Source: Burhinus oedicnemus
Lineage: Eukaryota; Chordata; Aves; Charadriiformes; Burhinidae
Direction of reading: 5' to 3'
Assembly (NCBI GenBank): GCA_008921705.1
Contig: VFFE01007656.1
Location: 241,013 to 305,012, forward strand
Length of the DNA stretch: 64,000 nt
The notes under the pieces were generated by a model. That model had not been told where the DNA came from and ran no database searches. It saw only the letters and a list, made by a program, of their open reading frames with translations. Positions within the stretch are counted from its first letter, which is position 1. Each line of letters opens with the position of its first letter. Positions 48,901 to 61,784 of this stretch are shown here, in pieces. The translations under genes were made by a program, and so were the position numbers.

Positions 48901-50619
48901 CAGGGCATGGAAGTCCCTCGAATTATTCAATATTCATAAATTACCACTCTTTGTTTCTTCTTCGTCTAGAGGACGTGTTTTCATTTCAGGGGAGAGATGA
49001 AGAGATGGCATACGACCATGAGCCCTGACAGTGCACAGGTCATTCAGGCAGGATACTGAGAACTGTGCAGGGAGAGAGAACCGACAACATAACTTTTCAG
49101 ATTTCACCATGTTTCCATAGCATGAGACTTATTTCTTCTCATATAGAGTATCCAATTCACCACAAACAAGTAAAAAGTGAAGGGTAACTACCTAGCAAAG
49201 GGCAGGAAAAAGATGCTCTTGTTTCTCTCAAAGCTCTGCATATCCTTCACACTATGAAGTCCCACAGCCCCAGGGATCTCCTGCAATATTCCAGAGACTA
49301 CTTATCTCATACCAGGAGTGAAGCAGTTCAAGCAGCTATCTTCCTACCCTATAACCAGGAACACTAAGGCACACTGAGGCCATAGGATGCTCTGCATCAC
49401 TTTCTGCTTGGAACAGAGCAAGCACTGGTAAAGGTGTTTTTTGGTGGGAGTGGGGAGGTGGTAGGGTTGAGTCATAGCAGCTCTTGGACCCGAGCTTGCC
49501 TTTACCTAGGGCAACAGCAAGTGCCCACACACTAAGAAATAGATGACAGCTCTGCACTGCACTGGTGAAAGGGGCTGTTAGCCCTGAGGCACTGCTTTTT
49601 GTTTTATTTTTGTGATTGCTCCATCTCTATCTAAGGTCGGGATTAAAAAAAATCCAGGCTCTGGGAGTGACTGGCGAAGGAGGAGGAAGGAACACAAGGA
49701 GTGCAGTTTCTGCAGTGCTGGCTCCTTAAAGTAAAGGCACATTCCTGGGTGCTACACAGTGCTTTGGCTCACCTTTAACAGATGAGCTCTAAGAAACCTC
49801 TGCACCACGTGCCAACAGACGCAGGAGCCATGCCGAGCAGGGGGTTCTGCAGTTCCTAAGTTGGCTGGCCAGGAACGCGGCCAAGGGACTCACAAGAGCA
49901 CCGCTGCCTGCACTTCAGCAATCCTGCTGTGCCTTCAGGCTCTCCCGTAACTCCAGGGCAGAGCTGCAGTTCTTCGAGTCCCCCAGGGCAGGTTTCTGCA
50001 GAGCTCTGGCCATGCTCTGAGGAAATAATGCAACACTCCCTGCATGGCTAACTGCACACAGTTTCCTACTTTCCCTCCTTGCAAAGGCGCCTATCGTTAC
50101 CTACCGGCAAGTCAAATATGGCATGGAAGGAAAGGGGTATCTTCTGGCAGACGCTTTACCCAGCAGCATTGCAGCACTGGCTCTAGAGAGCCAGAAAGGA
50201 CCCTACCTCATTCTTCCTGCTGACTGTTAAAAACTGTGCTCTAAGGAAAGCAGGATTGCTAACTCACTGCTTTCAAGGTTGAGGCCTTCAAATGAAGGGG
50301 ACTATTTCACACAGCAGATTCTTGCCGGGCTGTTTTAAGAGAACATCCCTTCCAGCCTTTTATCTTTCTCAACCTGGCATGGTCCTCTCGCAGAGCGGAG
50401 CTGGTAAGATGAGGGCTCTGCCTTGCTATCATGGCCACCACCCCCTGGTGAACTGCTGGAAGAGGACAGGATGTAAAAGGCAGAGTTTATTATCACAGGA
50501 TGAATAACACCATCAGTGGTTGGGTCCCAGCGATACACCACAGCCTGGTTCCTTCCCTCCTTTGCTCAAAGACAGACAGGGCACCAGCTGCCTTCTCCTA
50601 ACACTTAATCAGAGAGCCT
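45911..50619. other. Unique non-coding DNA
   Basis: AT-rich patches at 45940-46320 and 48340-48560. Short GT-rich sequence at 48826-48868. No gene or transposable element recognised in 4.7 kb. Confidence 0.5.
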
Positions 50620-50850
50620 GTGTGAGCAGAGGTAATAGACCACGTCAATTAAATCTGTGGCTAGTGACCAACGGGGTGGCGGTTGTCGGAGCTTGTTGCA
50701 GGGGAAGGAGGGTAATTATCAGCTGTAGCAGGGAGCAGGAGCAATCGCCTGGTTTGGTGCTGTTTGATTAGCAGGCTGCACTGCCTCTGGAGAGCAGGGC
50801 CATGAAAAATGCAGGAGAGTGGATGTATGTGCAGCTCAATAAACATCATT
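50620..50850. promoter_or_regulatory. Candidate regulatory island with TAATTA and forkhead-like site
   Basis: CGTCAATTAAATC near 50643, TAATTATC at 50713-50720, GTTTGATTAGC near 50763 and ATAAACA (forkhead-type) at 50839-50845. The sites are spread over 230 bp of mixed composition that retains CpGs around 50671-50690. Confidence 0.28.
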
Positions 50851-52859
50851 ACTGCAACAGGAGAGGGGAAAGGCCTGTTTGTACAAGGGGCTGCAAGATG
50901 CCCTGCCAGAGCAAAGCAACCAGCAGTGACTCAGAGGACCGCGACACCATGGAGCGCAGGGGAAAGGCTCTGGGAAACAAGCAGCCCCGGCTGTCTGAAG
51001 CATCCCACTGCATTTCTCCAGCTTGTTCCCATAATGGAGGGTTGGATTATATGGGACAGCCACATGTGCATGGGGATATAACTATATGTGCACAGCATAT
51101 GTGTTTATGTGCTGCACTGGCAGACATCAGGGTGTGCATAGACTTCTCCTATACATAAGCCAGTCAGTGGATCTGTGAGCAAAATGCATATGATGCAGGT
51201 CTATCTCTTTAGTGGCCCCAGACAGGGCAAGCTGGCTGTCCCCAGCAGGCATCTGACACATGGGAGCAAGGTATACATATTAGCCATGGCACTGCCCTGC
51301 AGCTGAGGCAGAAGGCCACACACACACTTCTCTAACATGCCTTAAGCAAACAACCCAGCTTCTATTTTGTCTGATTTATTTTCTTCCTTTCCTCTTGAGA
51401 TAGGCAGCATAGCCACTTCAGATATTTCTGGGGCTAAATAAGGAATACAGTAAGAGGCAAGCAAAATCAGGGTTTAAACACCTGCCATCCTAGGCTGGAT
51501 AGGTCCAGGGAATGTGAAAAACTCCAGGCATTTCTTTGAAAGACAGTTAGGTGATCAAATTCTTCATTACAGTAAGAGCAGGATGTCCCTTAGCAGGTCA
51601 CCTTTCTGCCTGGAGATCCGATTTCCAAAGTTTCTACATTTCTGAAACACTTTATTTTTTTAATTGAATGTACTTATCTATAGTACTGCCAGTGCCAACC
51701 CTGAAGACAACAGAAAGGAGGGAAAGGGAAAAGGGCATTATTTAACTTCCGATTAGGGAGTCTGTCAGTCTAAATAGGGACCTGCAAGTTGTCTTGAACG
51801 TTTTTGTAACATACAGCACTTCTGCAGCATTTTAAGTAAGACCCCAAAAAAAGACATCAGTTCAAACTCCTTGACTCGATGACTGATTGGGCCATTTGCC
51901 TATGTCTGGAAGCTGTATTTGTATTTACCAACAGAGTTTGAGATTCCAGCAATGCAATCATTTGCTTGAGTTCCCCAGGCAATGGTGTATAATCCGTGGC
52001 TGTAAACGCTAATGGATATAGAAGTATTAGCGTAGAGTCTAACTGGCAGAGAAAACAGCAACGAGTGGAGGTCCAGGAAGGGCAGCACATCTCAGCAGGA
52101 CATGCTGCTTACTTGCAGAGGAGCAGGAAGGGGAGGACTCACCTGGAACCGCTGGCTGCCCACGTCACCTCTGCCAGAACAGCACAGTCGGGCATGTGCT
52201 TTTTTACGTGCAGGCTGGCAGCTCAGTGGGAGACAGGCAACAGTTCCAGCAAGGTTCAGGAGCACTCTGTCTGCAGAGATCGAGAGCGTTTGCCTCGCCT
52301 GTAGGACACATCCCAGTGCTGTGCTGGCTGACCAGTGAGTACTGGCACAATCAGAGGCAGGTCCTGCATTATGGAAAGGTAAACAGACTTGTGAACCAGA
52401 AGCACCACAATAAAAACAATCCTCCAACACACGGGATGGCAAAAAAATTCATCCACGCAGCTCTTATTTCCATGCTCCTCTCCTCCCCAGTTGTGATCTG
52501 GTGCTGGAGCAAGGGTTGTCCAGAATTTGCCATCCTCCATCCCTGCAGTGTGCAGCCACAGTTCCCTGCCATGAATGCACTCTAGGTAAATGCTAGGTTA
52601 ATCGTAATGAAAACAAAAGACATGAAGGAATGAAATAGGAAACCTCGAAGAAATTGCAATGGCATCTTGCACCCTGCACTGATAGCAGGAAAGCACATAT
52701 TCCCACCTGGGGGGAAAGGGCTTTCTCCTCCCTTTTTTTTCTTTAGGGCGGAGCAGCACCCTTTAGTCCTGCAGTCCTGTCTGCACTCCTGGGATATGCT
52801 CTAACACCCCAGTGCATGGCTGGATGCTAGAAGTGGATCACACGGGCTCCTCCCGCCAG
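50851..52859. other. Unique non-coding DNA
   Basis: No gene or repeat family recognised. Several 60-130-codon frames on both strands between 51996 and 52585 overlap one another. Confidence 0.5.
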
Positions 52860-53060
52860 CTGGATGCTGGTGTTGCCACCGGCTCAGCACCAATTATTTA
52901 TGAAAGGAAATAGAAACAAAACTGCTTGACATTTGAAAAGAAATCATTACCATGCACTTGTGGCGAATCAGAGCTGGAGTGCTTTAAAGTTCCGCCGTCC
53001 CAGCGCTTAATTAGAGACCAGGCAGCTTATGTTTAGCTCTCATGAAAAATTTAACCCCCA
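52860..53060. promoter_or_regulatory. Candidate conserved non-coding island
   Basis: CACCAATTATTTATG near 52889, GAAATCATTACCATGC near 52943, and CGCTTAATTAGAG with TAATTA at 53008-53013. CpGs at 52994-53006 are retained. Inference from motif texture. Confidence 0.25.
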
Positions 53061-53929
53061 GTTGCTTTGCCTGATTCCAGCCAAACCCTGCTTCTGGCCC
53101 ACCCCCTTCCACTTCACCAGGGTGCTGGGCTCATCCACCCTGCCCAGAGACATCAACCCCAGCTGGAAGCAGCCTGGGCACTGCTCAGGTTAGGCAGTTT
53201 CAGCAGAGCTCCTGACCCCACAGGGGTGGTTTGGCAGTTCAACCCATTAGGACAGGTTGCAGTCTCTGGGAATCTCAATGAAGCCAGAGACTTTCCCTTT
53301 CTCCCTGTGCCAGAAGACTTGGTGTGCTGGCACTCTAGGGTCACCGTCCACATGGCAGGATCAGCTTTGGACAAACCTGGCCTGTTTTCTTCCTAGTTTG
53401 CACAAAACACACCTCCGTGGATGGCTGAGCTGAAGATACTTTCTTACCCCCCTCTTCCTGAAAGACCTTAGTGGCTTCATGGGGTAGTAATTAGAGCTTA
53501 CTCCCCATTTTGGGAGTCTTGCCTCAGCTGCTCTGCTCCCTCTGGATGACACTGCTCACCTCCATCTCTCAACTATAAAATGGGTGTAGCAGGTGTAGCA
53601 TGAAGATAAATAGACTGAGTAGCACAAACTGCTCAGATAATGGGATCTATATAAGCTTCCACAGTAAATGATCATTGTAGCTACAGCTGAATTTCCCTAA
53701 TCTAGACAAGCCCCTGCTCTCCTGTCCTTCAACTAGCAGTTTAATTTGCATTAAAAAAAAACCCTTCCAAGATGATGTGGATTGCACTTTTTTCCCCTCT
53801 CCATGCTTTACAAGATATAAACATTGCGTCGTCTTTTTATATGTAGCCTCTGGGTAGGGATTCCTGTGAAATTGAGAAGCAGGCCATTTTTCAGATAAAT
53901 GATTTATACAGAGGATGCTATGGATGACC
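53061..53929. other. Unique non-coding DNA
   Basis: No feature recognised beyond a run of nine A near 53752-53760. Confidence 0.5.
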
Positions 53930-54190
53930 TGATGCTGACCTGTTTGAATTAATTCCAGCATTTGAGCTTCCATTTCTATTAAAACTCCATTTACCAGGGA
54001 AGTGAAAAGGTAATTATCGTCCACAGCTTTAAATCACTCTGCTGCTGAATTATTAAAGGGAAGAATTAAAAATAATCAGGCTTTTTCATTATACTTCATA
54101 GAGAGGAAATTAAAGGTGTAAGAATGTATTTTTTGCTTGAATTTAAGTATTCATTTCTGAGATTTATGTAGAAATTGAAATTATTCTCTC
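53930..54190. promoter_or_regulatory. AT-rich candidate regulatory island
   Basis: GAATTAATTCC near 53946, TAATTATCG at 54011-54019, GAATTATTAAAG near 54047 and AATTAAAAATAATCAGGC near 54065. The density of homeodomain-type cores resembles other islands in this window. Confidence 0.28.
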
Positions 54191-55979
54191 TGCGTGCCCA
54201 GCTCATTCTCTTTATGAAAGACACACAGACACACACATGGGGGGGAAAGAAAAAAGTAAAAACCCTCTTGTAGAATTAAAAGAAGAATAGAAGGAAGAAG
54301 GGATTTAACATGAAAAAGTATAGAAGAGTGTTTTGCATTTTAATACCCTTTTTTTCTGCACAATTACACCTCTGAGTGATCCAGCAGAGGGAGATTAAGC
54401 TGCTACTAATTTCAGATATACAGTTGTAAAATGCTAGGTTAGTTCTTATCAGGAGAGGTAAAAAAATCTAACAGTGTCAGGCAGTAGGAGATAGCTGATT
54501 GCTTCTGATGTCTGGAAACTCACAGGACAAGCGCTACAGCAGGGACTGACACTGGATCAGAGCAGTCCAGTAACATGCCTCCTTCCAGGGAAAGGTACCA
54601 GCTGCTCTACACAAAACCACAGTATTTTCCTCACTTATTAAATCCTAGCCCTCTTGCCAAGCAAGCAATAATTTGTACCTTTGCAGCATGAAACTAGGAT
54701 GGAGATAGTTGATCAAGTGGATGGATACACACAGTAAGATCTAACATACCTGTGGAGGTGCTCAGTACCTCCAAAACAGGTAGCTTTTCATGAGTCTTGG
54801 TCAGTATTTCACCTCACTTCACATCTTGAGGCAGTGAGCTCCAAGGACAGATCACGCCTACAAGCTCACCATGCTACAGGATGGTTGTAGCTACTCCTTC
54901 ATGCCAGTTTAATAGCACTTTGCCATGCCCTGGAGCAGAAAGACCTTTCTTAAAGAATTTTTCTCCTGTGCAAGCAACAAGCCTAGCAGCTGATAAATGT
55001 GGTCTCAAAGCATGAACAAGCATTTTTGGGGCTGGTGTAATCTTTGGGGAGATACAGGAACATTCATCTGTGTGGAAATAGGAAAAAAATCTTGCAGCCC
55101 AGAATGGAAAACCCCTTGGTTCTATTCCAGAGTCAAACCCAAAAACACTGGGCTCCTTGTGTGATTGCCTGGCCCACCACCTCCTCCTGCTGGATGAGGG
55201 CAGATAGAGCCACCCCCCAGCCTCACACGCTCTCCTGCAATACATGAAGGCAATACTACTGCCTAGCTCCACACTGCCCAGTCCAGAGGGGTCAGTATGG
55301 GACACCAGGTCAACCAGGTGCAACATGAAAGTGGCAGGAATATTTGTTAAATACTAGGTACCATCTCCAGTCCAGCCAGTCACTTGGCCAGAGGTAGCAA
55401 GGAAAGGCAAGCGACACCCTTTTGTACAGTCTGTCAGCAGGGTCACTGGATGCAAGCGCATTACTGGGCCACTGGTAACTGTGTTAGAGGCAGTGGAAGA
55501 GACAGAGTAGTAGTGAGGTACATTTGGGTCAGAGGAATCTTTGTGCGAAGTCATTTGGAGATGGTGATGAGTGACAGAAGCAGATCTCAAAGGTCCTACC
55601 CAAGGCACATGCCAGGAGCGTTTGCAGCGGGTCCTTGGGTGCTTCCATTACACAGAAGAGGTGGTCTTCCCAACCTAAATAGGGCCAACCAGCTAAACGT
55701 GGTCCTGCATCAGTTCCCACTTCAGGTATTTTCCTGGAACTCCCTTTCACCTCTTCTTCAGGGATGAGTCTTGCGAAGATCAGCATTACAGATGCACTAA
55801 ACTGCAAGCATATGCCCTGGAAAGGACAGCCCAGCTACAATGTAAGAAAGGCAAAAGCAAGTCAACAGCAAATAGCCAAAGTAAGAGAGAGGCTGTTTCC
55901 CCCCGTGTCTTACATTTGTACAAAGTGGCTGCTATGTTTTCTCCCACAGCCATGCTTTTGTATACATTAGAGCTCACGC
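54191..55979. other. Unique non-coding DNA
   Basis: AT-rich to about 54480, with short CA and G runs at 54223-54247. No gene or repeat recognised. A 150-codon minus-strand frame (54874-55326) has no recognisable family. Confidence 0.45.
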
Positions 55980-57330
55980 CTATCCAGTTCCCTGAAAAAG
56001 GAAGGAAATCACAGAAGAAAAATGTAAACATGGTGCCTGTATTTCACAATTGCCACAAGACTGAACCAGGGAATCTAGGCCAGTCAACATCTGTCCCTGG
56101 CAAAGTAATCAGAAAAGTCGATATATGATTCAATTGATAAAGAATTAAAGGAGAAAAATATAATTAACATCAGTCAACATGGTTTTATGGAAAATAGGTC
56201 TTGTCAGACAAATCTGATTTCATTCTTTGATGAGATTACAAGTTTGGTTGATAAGGGTAACTGCAAAGATGTGATATATTTAGCTGTTGTAAGATGTTTG
56301 ACTTTGCATCTCACAGCCTTCTGATTAAAAAATTAGCGCTATATGATATCAGTAAAGCACATGTTAAATGGATTAAGAGTGAGCTTTCTGGCAGTTCCTC
56401 AGAAAGGGGTTGTCAATGGAGGAGTATCGCTGAACAAGGGAGAGGCGCAAGTGGCATTTCTAACACATTTCTAGGCTTGGACTCAATTTTCCTCAATAAT
56501 CTTGATAGGAAGAATTAAATTAATACTAATGAAATTTGCAGAAAACCCAAAGATCTAAGGAGAGGTGCATGACAATAAAGGGGGGAAAATTGCAGGAAGA
56601 GATGTGGATCACTCAGAAACCTGGGCTTATTGCAGCTTCACAGGACAAGGAACTGTGTATCTGTAGCTCCAGAGAGAGCAGGGGTGGGAGGCAGACGAGT
56701 AACTCGGCAGCTGGTGCTGACAGTTCCTGGCTGCGCAAGCAGCAGTGGAGCAGAGAGGCAATTCCTCCACTGGATACAGCTCCAACGAGAGCAATCAAAC
56801 ACTGCTTCCCACCCTGCTTCTCCAAAGGATGCTGCAAATCTGAAGCCTCACAAATGACCTGCCTGGGAAAACGTGCAGGTTAGCAAGCATCCATATAGCA
56901 GGAATTCACTGAAGCGGGGCTGGTGTCTTGGACAACTGCTTTCTCTGGTGAAGACCAGAGGCGGATGCAGAGCGTGCTGAGGGCACTGATCCATCGCTCC
57001 CTGGAGGGTCACATAAAGAGCTTCATCCGTTTAGTTTATCAAAGGGAGATTGAGAAGTGACTTGACCAGAACAGATAAAAACCTTTGTGGGGAGGCAATA
57101 GCAGGTACAAAGGCCTCATTAATCTGCCAAAATGAGACATAATAACAACCCAATGACTGCAAGATGAAGCTAAAGAAATTCAAATGAGAAATTAGGCCCA
57201 AATATCTGACTGCAATGTGATTAAATACTAACAGTCTACTAGTGGAATAGCACATTCTGAAGTTCCAGACACATTTAATGTTTTATGACAGAGTTGCTTT
57301 AACCAACAAAAAGTTGTTGGGCTCATGTTC
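55980..57330 (+). mobile_element. Decayed L3/CR1-type LINE with reverse-transcriptase remnants
   Basis: The plus strand encodes, with many stops and frame breaks, parts of an L3/CR1 reverse transcriptase. VPVF...EPGN...TSVPGKV lies at about 56032-56115, then QHGFMENRSCQTNLISFFDE and VDKGNCKDVIYLAV at about 56175-56290, and KFAENPK...HSETWA at about 56532-56630. In the last, the usual catalytic FADD-type motif is degraded to FAEN, so the copy is inactive. The section 56660-56990 is not recognisable. From about 57001 to 57330 the sequence again follows the L3 3' region (REIEK, YKGLINLP, and TTGTTGGGCTCATG near the end). Divergence indicates a very old insertion. Confidence 0.8.
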
Positions 57331-57827
57331 ATTCCCTTTTGCTAGAAAGGAAACAGAGAATTAGAAAAAGCTTCTTCAAGTGCTCCCTTCCTTTGAAGCT
57401 GCCTGGGGAAAATTGCTGAACATAGCTCTGTTGTCAAGCAAGATAAACAAGTGCCCCATGCTATTGTTCCTGGCTGTCCATGCACCTATCTGTCTCCTTT
57501 CCAAGCTGCGCAACCCCATCCTTGGGGAGGGAATTGAGAGTCAGACCCTAAGGCTAACACACAGTACAGACCATCCCAAAGACATGCACACGCACACACT
57601 GACCTTTCTCAGATTCTCCTTCAATCCCACTGACTTTAACCCAGAACCAAGATAACCCTCAACTTGTTAACCCTGGCTATATTGCCCTTCTGCTCAGTAC
57701 CAATCTTTAAAAGCTCCAGTCTCCAGCAGTCTTACCTTTTTACCATACTCAGCACAGAACTTACACTACCAATCTCCCGGGCAATGAATTTATTATCCCT
57801 TTAACTGCCTGAAAAGAACTTACAGCC
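57331..57827. other. Unique non-coding DNA
   Basis: No feature recognised between the L3 element and the MIR-like fragment. Confidence 0.5.
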
Positions 57828-58030
57828 CTTATAATAATATTTTACATCTCTCCAGAGTTTTCTTTTTAAGGGTCTCAAAGAGCTGCACAAATAACTATTA
57901 TTCCTTATGTTCCCACACATAGTATTCCTTTCCATCGTACAGATATGGAAATAGAGTCTGAGATGACATGATTCGCTCTGTGTCATACATGGTGTCAGGG
58001 AAAAGAGGACAGGAGGATTAGCTGCCAGCG
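57828..58030 (+). mobile_element. MIR-like ancient SINE fragment
   Basis: The words TATAATAATATTTTACATC, GGGTCTCAAAGAGCTGCAC, CATCGTACAGATATGGAAAT and ATAGAGTCTGAGATGACATG follow the order of an amniote MIR/L2-type element ('caaagcgctttacaaa' then 'ttttacagatggggaaactgaggc'). High divergence; exact family uncertain. Confidence 0.5.
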
Positions 58031-59484
58031 CTCTTCAGCAGATTGCATGGCCTCTCCACAAAGCTGCAATGAACTTGCAAAAACCTGCTGTTGGCTGAGA
58101 TGATATTCAAGGCAGCCCACAAGAAAGATGGGGGCCTGGGGGAGATATTAATATTACAGGGCTGAAGAGTAAGCTTAGTTTCACCAAGTTGTTTCTGCAT
58201 TAACAGAAAACAACAGGACACAACTGCCCTTTGAAGAGTCCTCTCTGTCCACTGATTATAGCAGGAACTTACTCTCTACTGTGCCTGAAGTCAGCTAACG
58301 TGAATAATCACACAGCAGCATCTCATTTTACTAATTTGACCAATCCACTGTCACTGCTGCCACCAACTCAAACTCTCTGCCAAGTCCTATCTCTCTTACC
58401 CTCTATGAAACCCAAAACATGCAGACACGCCGTGTACTGTCACACGTGGCACTTATCTGGAGTGGCATTTTAGGCTGGACACATCAGCATGCTCACACAC
58501 ATCCTTCACACCAAAGTGTAAACTGTACGCATGCTTTTTGATACTAGGCTGCATCATGCAGATGAGGACATGGAGACATTTTCCATACTTCCTGTGCTGC
58601 TTTTTCCTCCAACACCCATACACCCATCAACTGGGAAGAACTCTCGGCTAAAAAATAGGTAGAGATGCCTTTCGATAAAGCAGAAACATAGTTTTGACAC
58701 TGTTAGAAAGGAACACCTTCATTTTTCATTTTAAGACCTGCCATGTCAGAACATGGCTTTTATACTATTATCTTTTCAAGGCACAATTGAAAAGAAATAT
58801 TGCAGTTGGCCCAAAACAATGTTTCTTTCAAAAAATTGTATTTCACAGGAAAGAGTAACATTGGATTCTAATTCAGAACAGAAAGTAGACATCCTTATCC
58901 CCTGTTTGGATGGATATTGCAGACAGAGGAATGGACAAGTTAGCAAATAAATGAGTAGGAAAACAAGAGATGGATGATATTATAGATGGATGAATAGATA
59001 AATACGTAACTAGAAGAAACAGAGGTAAGCGGGTGGATGCTCAGATGAACATACAGTAATTGCGAATGGAAGGCTGGACAGAGAAGTAGAAAGATCAGCA
59101 GACAGTTTCTTGGGGATGCTCACTTGGACTTTAGGTCCCAAAGTGCAGCAGTTGCTTTTGGCACCAACCACCCTTGTGGAACCAGCACAAGCTCCTGTGC
59201 TGCTGCAGCAGCTCCTCATTCCTTGTCTGTCTGGTTTTTGTATCCACCAGCTGGTTTACATTCCCCTGCTGTGTGCATTGGGTTGATTTTGCCTCTTCTC
59301 CCTCAGGGTTCCAGAAAACCATTCTCACTAGCATTTCTCTTTTGTGCTCCTGCTCCTTCCACCTCCGCTGCCACCTCCTGTTCTCCAGTCACTTCACACC
59401 ACAGTCTGATTAGCGTAAATATTGCCACCAAACAGAAACTGTCTGAACAGATACCTTTCCATTTATCTCCCCTCCCTTCCCACC
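58031..59484. other. Unique non-coding DNA
   Basis: Contains the degenerate GATG/GATA repeat at 58968-59004. No gene or transposable element recognised. Confidence 0.5.
58968..59004 (+). repeat. Degenerate GATG/GATA-type tetranucleotide repeat
   Basis: Interrupted units GATG, GATA and GAAT around AGATGGATGAATAGATAAAT. Confidence 0.7.
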
Positions 59485-59615
59485 ATGTGAGTCTGTAATG
59501 AATTAGGAGAAAATGCTGCTGAGAGGTGTCAGAACAATTTCTATTAAACATAATTTTCTAATGAAAAGGTTATAAGCGACTGTGTCAGAGCTAATCAAAA
59601 TTCAATCCCCCAGCC
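59485..59615. promoter_or_regulatory. Small candidate conserved non-coding island
   Basis: GTAATGAATTAGGAG, AGAACAATTTCTATTAAAC, TTTTCTAATGAAAAGG and AGCTAATCAAAATTC lie in sequence bounded by GC- and pyrimidine-rich flanks. AGAACAATTTC carries a SOX-type core. Inference from motif texture. Confidence 0.25.
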
Positions 59616-61784
59616 ACTGCACAGCACAATCCTCTTCCAGCAAGTCTAACTTGGATGGTTGCAAGCCCTGTACAGTGTGTCAAAGTGGAGTCCCGTTCCA
59701 GAGCTTGCTTTTACAATGCCATGCTTTGTAGGAGTTCAAGCACCTCCAGCTCGGGAGAGGAAGAAACTAATCAAACAGTTGCAGGTTCCAGTGGCTTGCA
59801 AACTGTTCCTCTCCTGGCTCCTCACCAGCTCCCAGCCCAGGGAGCAGGAACAGAGTTTGCTCCTTAGCTAGCCAGCAAGCCATCCTCTCTCAGGGATGAC
59901 TTTTTCCTTGCCTCCAGACCTCCCTTAATTTATCCCTCTCATTTCTTACTGTCCCTCCATCCCTCCCACCCTTCCTCTCATCTCTGTCTTCCCCAAGCCA
60001 CTAGAGGGGATTGGAGACAGGATTACTTATTGATAACAACAGCCACCATCCTAAATCCAGTCAGGGATGGTGGCTAATCCCTTTAATGAGTTGCTTTAGC
60101 TCTGGCAGCTGAGCTAACCTGCATGCTAACTCACCAGCTCTCCTCTCCCATATGCTCTCGCCATCACCTCCTCCCAGAGAGACACAGCTGCTGATCAGAG
60201 GTTGCAGACCAAGAGATTGCCCTCAGCAGTGGGGAAGAAGCCCAGAGGTATTTTGTTATTCCTTTACCACTATGGAAACAGTCTCAGAGAGCCCTGCATG
60301 CTATGTATGTCAGGCAATCTCTCTAGCACCCAGAGCTGGAATAGTGGCCAGCACCCATCAGTCCCATGAAGGTTACAAGTATGACGGGACAGCGGTAACG
60401 AAACACCTTCCACCAGCAAAACAGGGGAGATGCTTGTAAAATTCAAAACACCACCAAAACAAGCATCAAAACACAGGACGCAGCTTGACCTGAAGCTTCC
60501 TTCAGTGCTGAGCTGCTCTGCCGGGCTCCCCTCTGGGTGTCTGAGGGCCCAGTCTCGGATCACACACAGCACAGACTGCGCTCACAGGCAGGGCAACTTC
60601 TTTGGCAAGCGCAAGGTAGTGTCTTCCCCGCAGCAAACAAACAGGGGTGGAATGACCCTGGGCTATTCACGCACAGTAGGCTGAACTGAACTGCTCTCTC
60701 TAAATTAGGCTTTGTGCAAGGGCTAAAACCTCTCATTGATTCAGTCTTAGTCATTCATTCCCAAGGCTCACTGGAGTTAATGACACTTCCTTTGCTACAA
60801 CAGGCACCTGCTGGGCTGGGAAGGGCTTTCAGCTGGTGTAAGAGAGCAGAGCACCCCAGCCCCGCAGCCCCATGAACAGCACCTCTGGGGAGGCAAGGTA
60901 CCACTTCTGCTGCCTCTGAAAGGGGATGCTTTCACTGAGGCCTCATTAACCTGCTATTAGTCACTGTTCAGAGTCATTCAGTACTGCACAAACAGAAAAC
61001 CCGCATCCACCCCAGCACTCATATTAACATAGGACAGGAGAGGTGGGAAGATCCGCTTCCCCCCTCCATCAAATACCATTTGGGAAATGCTATTACAGCA
61101 TGCAAGGAGACAGTCTGGAAAGATGGTGCCTGTTCCCTACCCAGTTTGTGTTTTCCTGCCAGCAAGGATGACAGGAATACATTCTTCCCTCAGTCTCAAG
61201 GCAAAATTTCTCTGCATGGATAACGCATGGCAGACAGTATTACAGTGGCCTCATCCAGCCTTTAAGGCTAGCCCTTCATTATTTTGCTCTGGTGCTACAT
61301 TTTGTGCTGATGCAAAGGAACAGTGTAAATCAGGCATGAATGAGGGTGGATTACTGCTTCAGGAGCCCCTGACTGCCCCACATTGGCAGGTTTAATTGCT
61401 TTCACAGGGACCAGGCCAAATCAGACTCAAATTCTGAGAATTGAGGCATACAAGCAGCCACACTGATTAAACTCCCCACCCACCCAGCTCTGGTCATAGC
61501 ACTGCTACAGTGTCTGTGAGCAGGAAGCCTGCCTACAAGGTCTGATGCTTTGTTTCTCCCCTTTGAGTTTGCAGAGGGACCCCTCAACTCCACGAGAAAG
61601 GCAATAGTCAAACTTGACTAAAAGCATCACAATGCAGTCCTACCTGCTTCCCTTTTGCTCTGCAAGAATGGCTCTATGGCTGTCAGCACATCCCTCTTGT
61701 CCTTCACTTACAGGTGTTTATGCTCCCAGCCACAACTTGGACTAACACTGCTGCCAGTGCTGCACTGCCTTTCCTTCTAATGAG
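59616..61784. other. Unique non-coding DNA
   Basis: Pyrimidine-rich at 59900-60000. No gene or transposable element recognised. Confidence 0.5.

Noticed and set aside
50340..50375. CATCCCTTCCAGCC resembling a plus-strand CR1 3' end
   Set aside because: Upstream and downstream sequence does not follow the CR1 3' region and no terminal octamer repeat is present.
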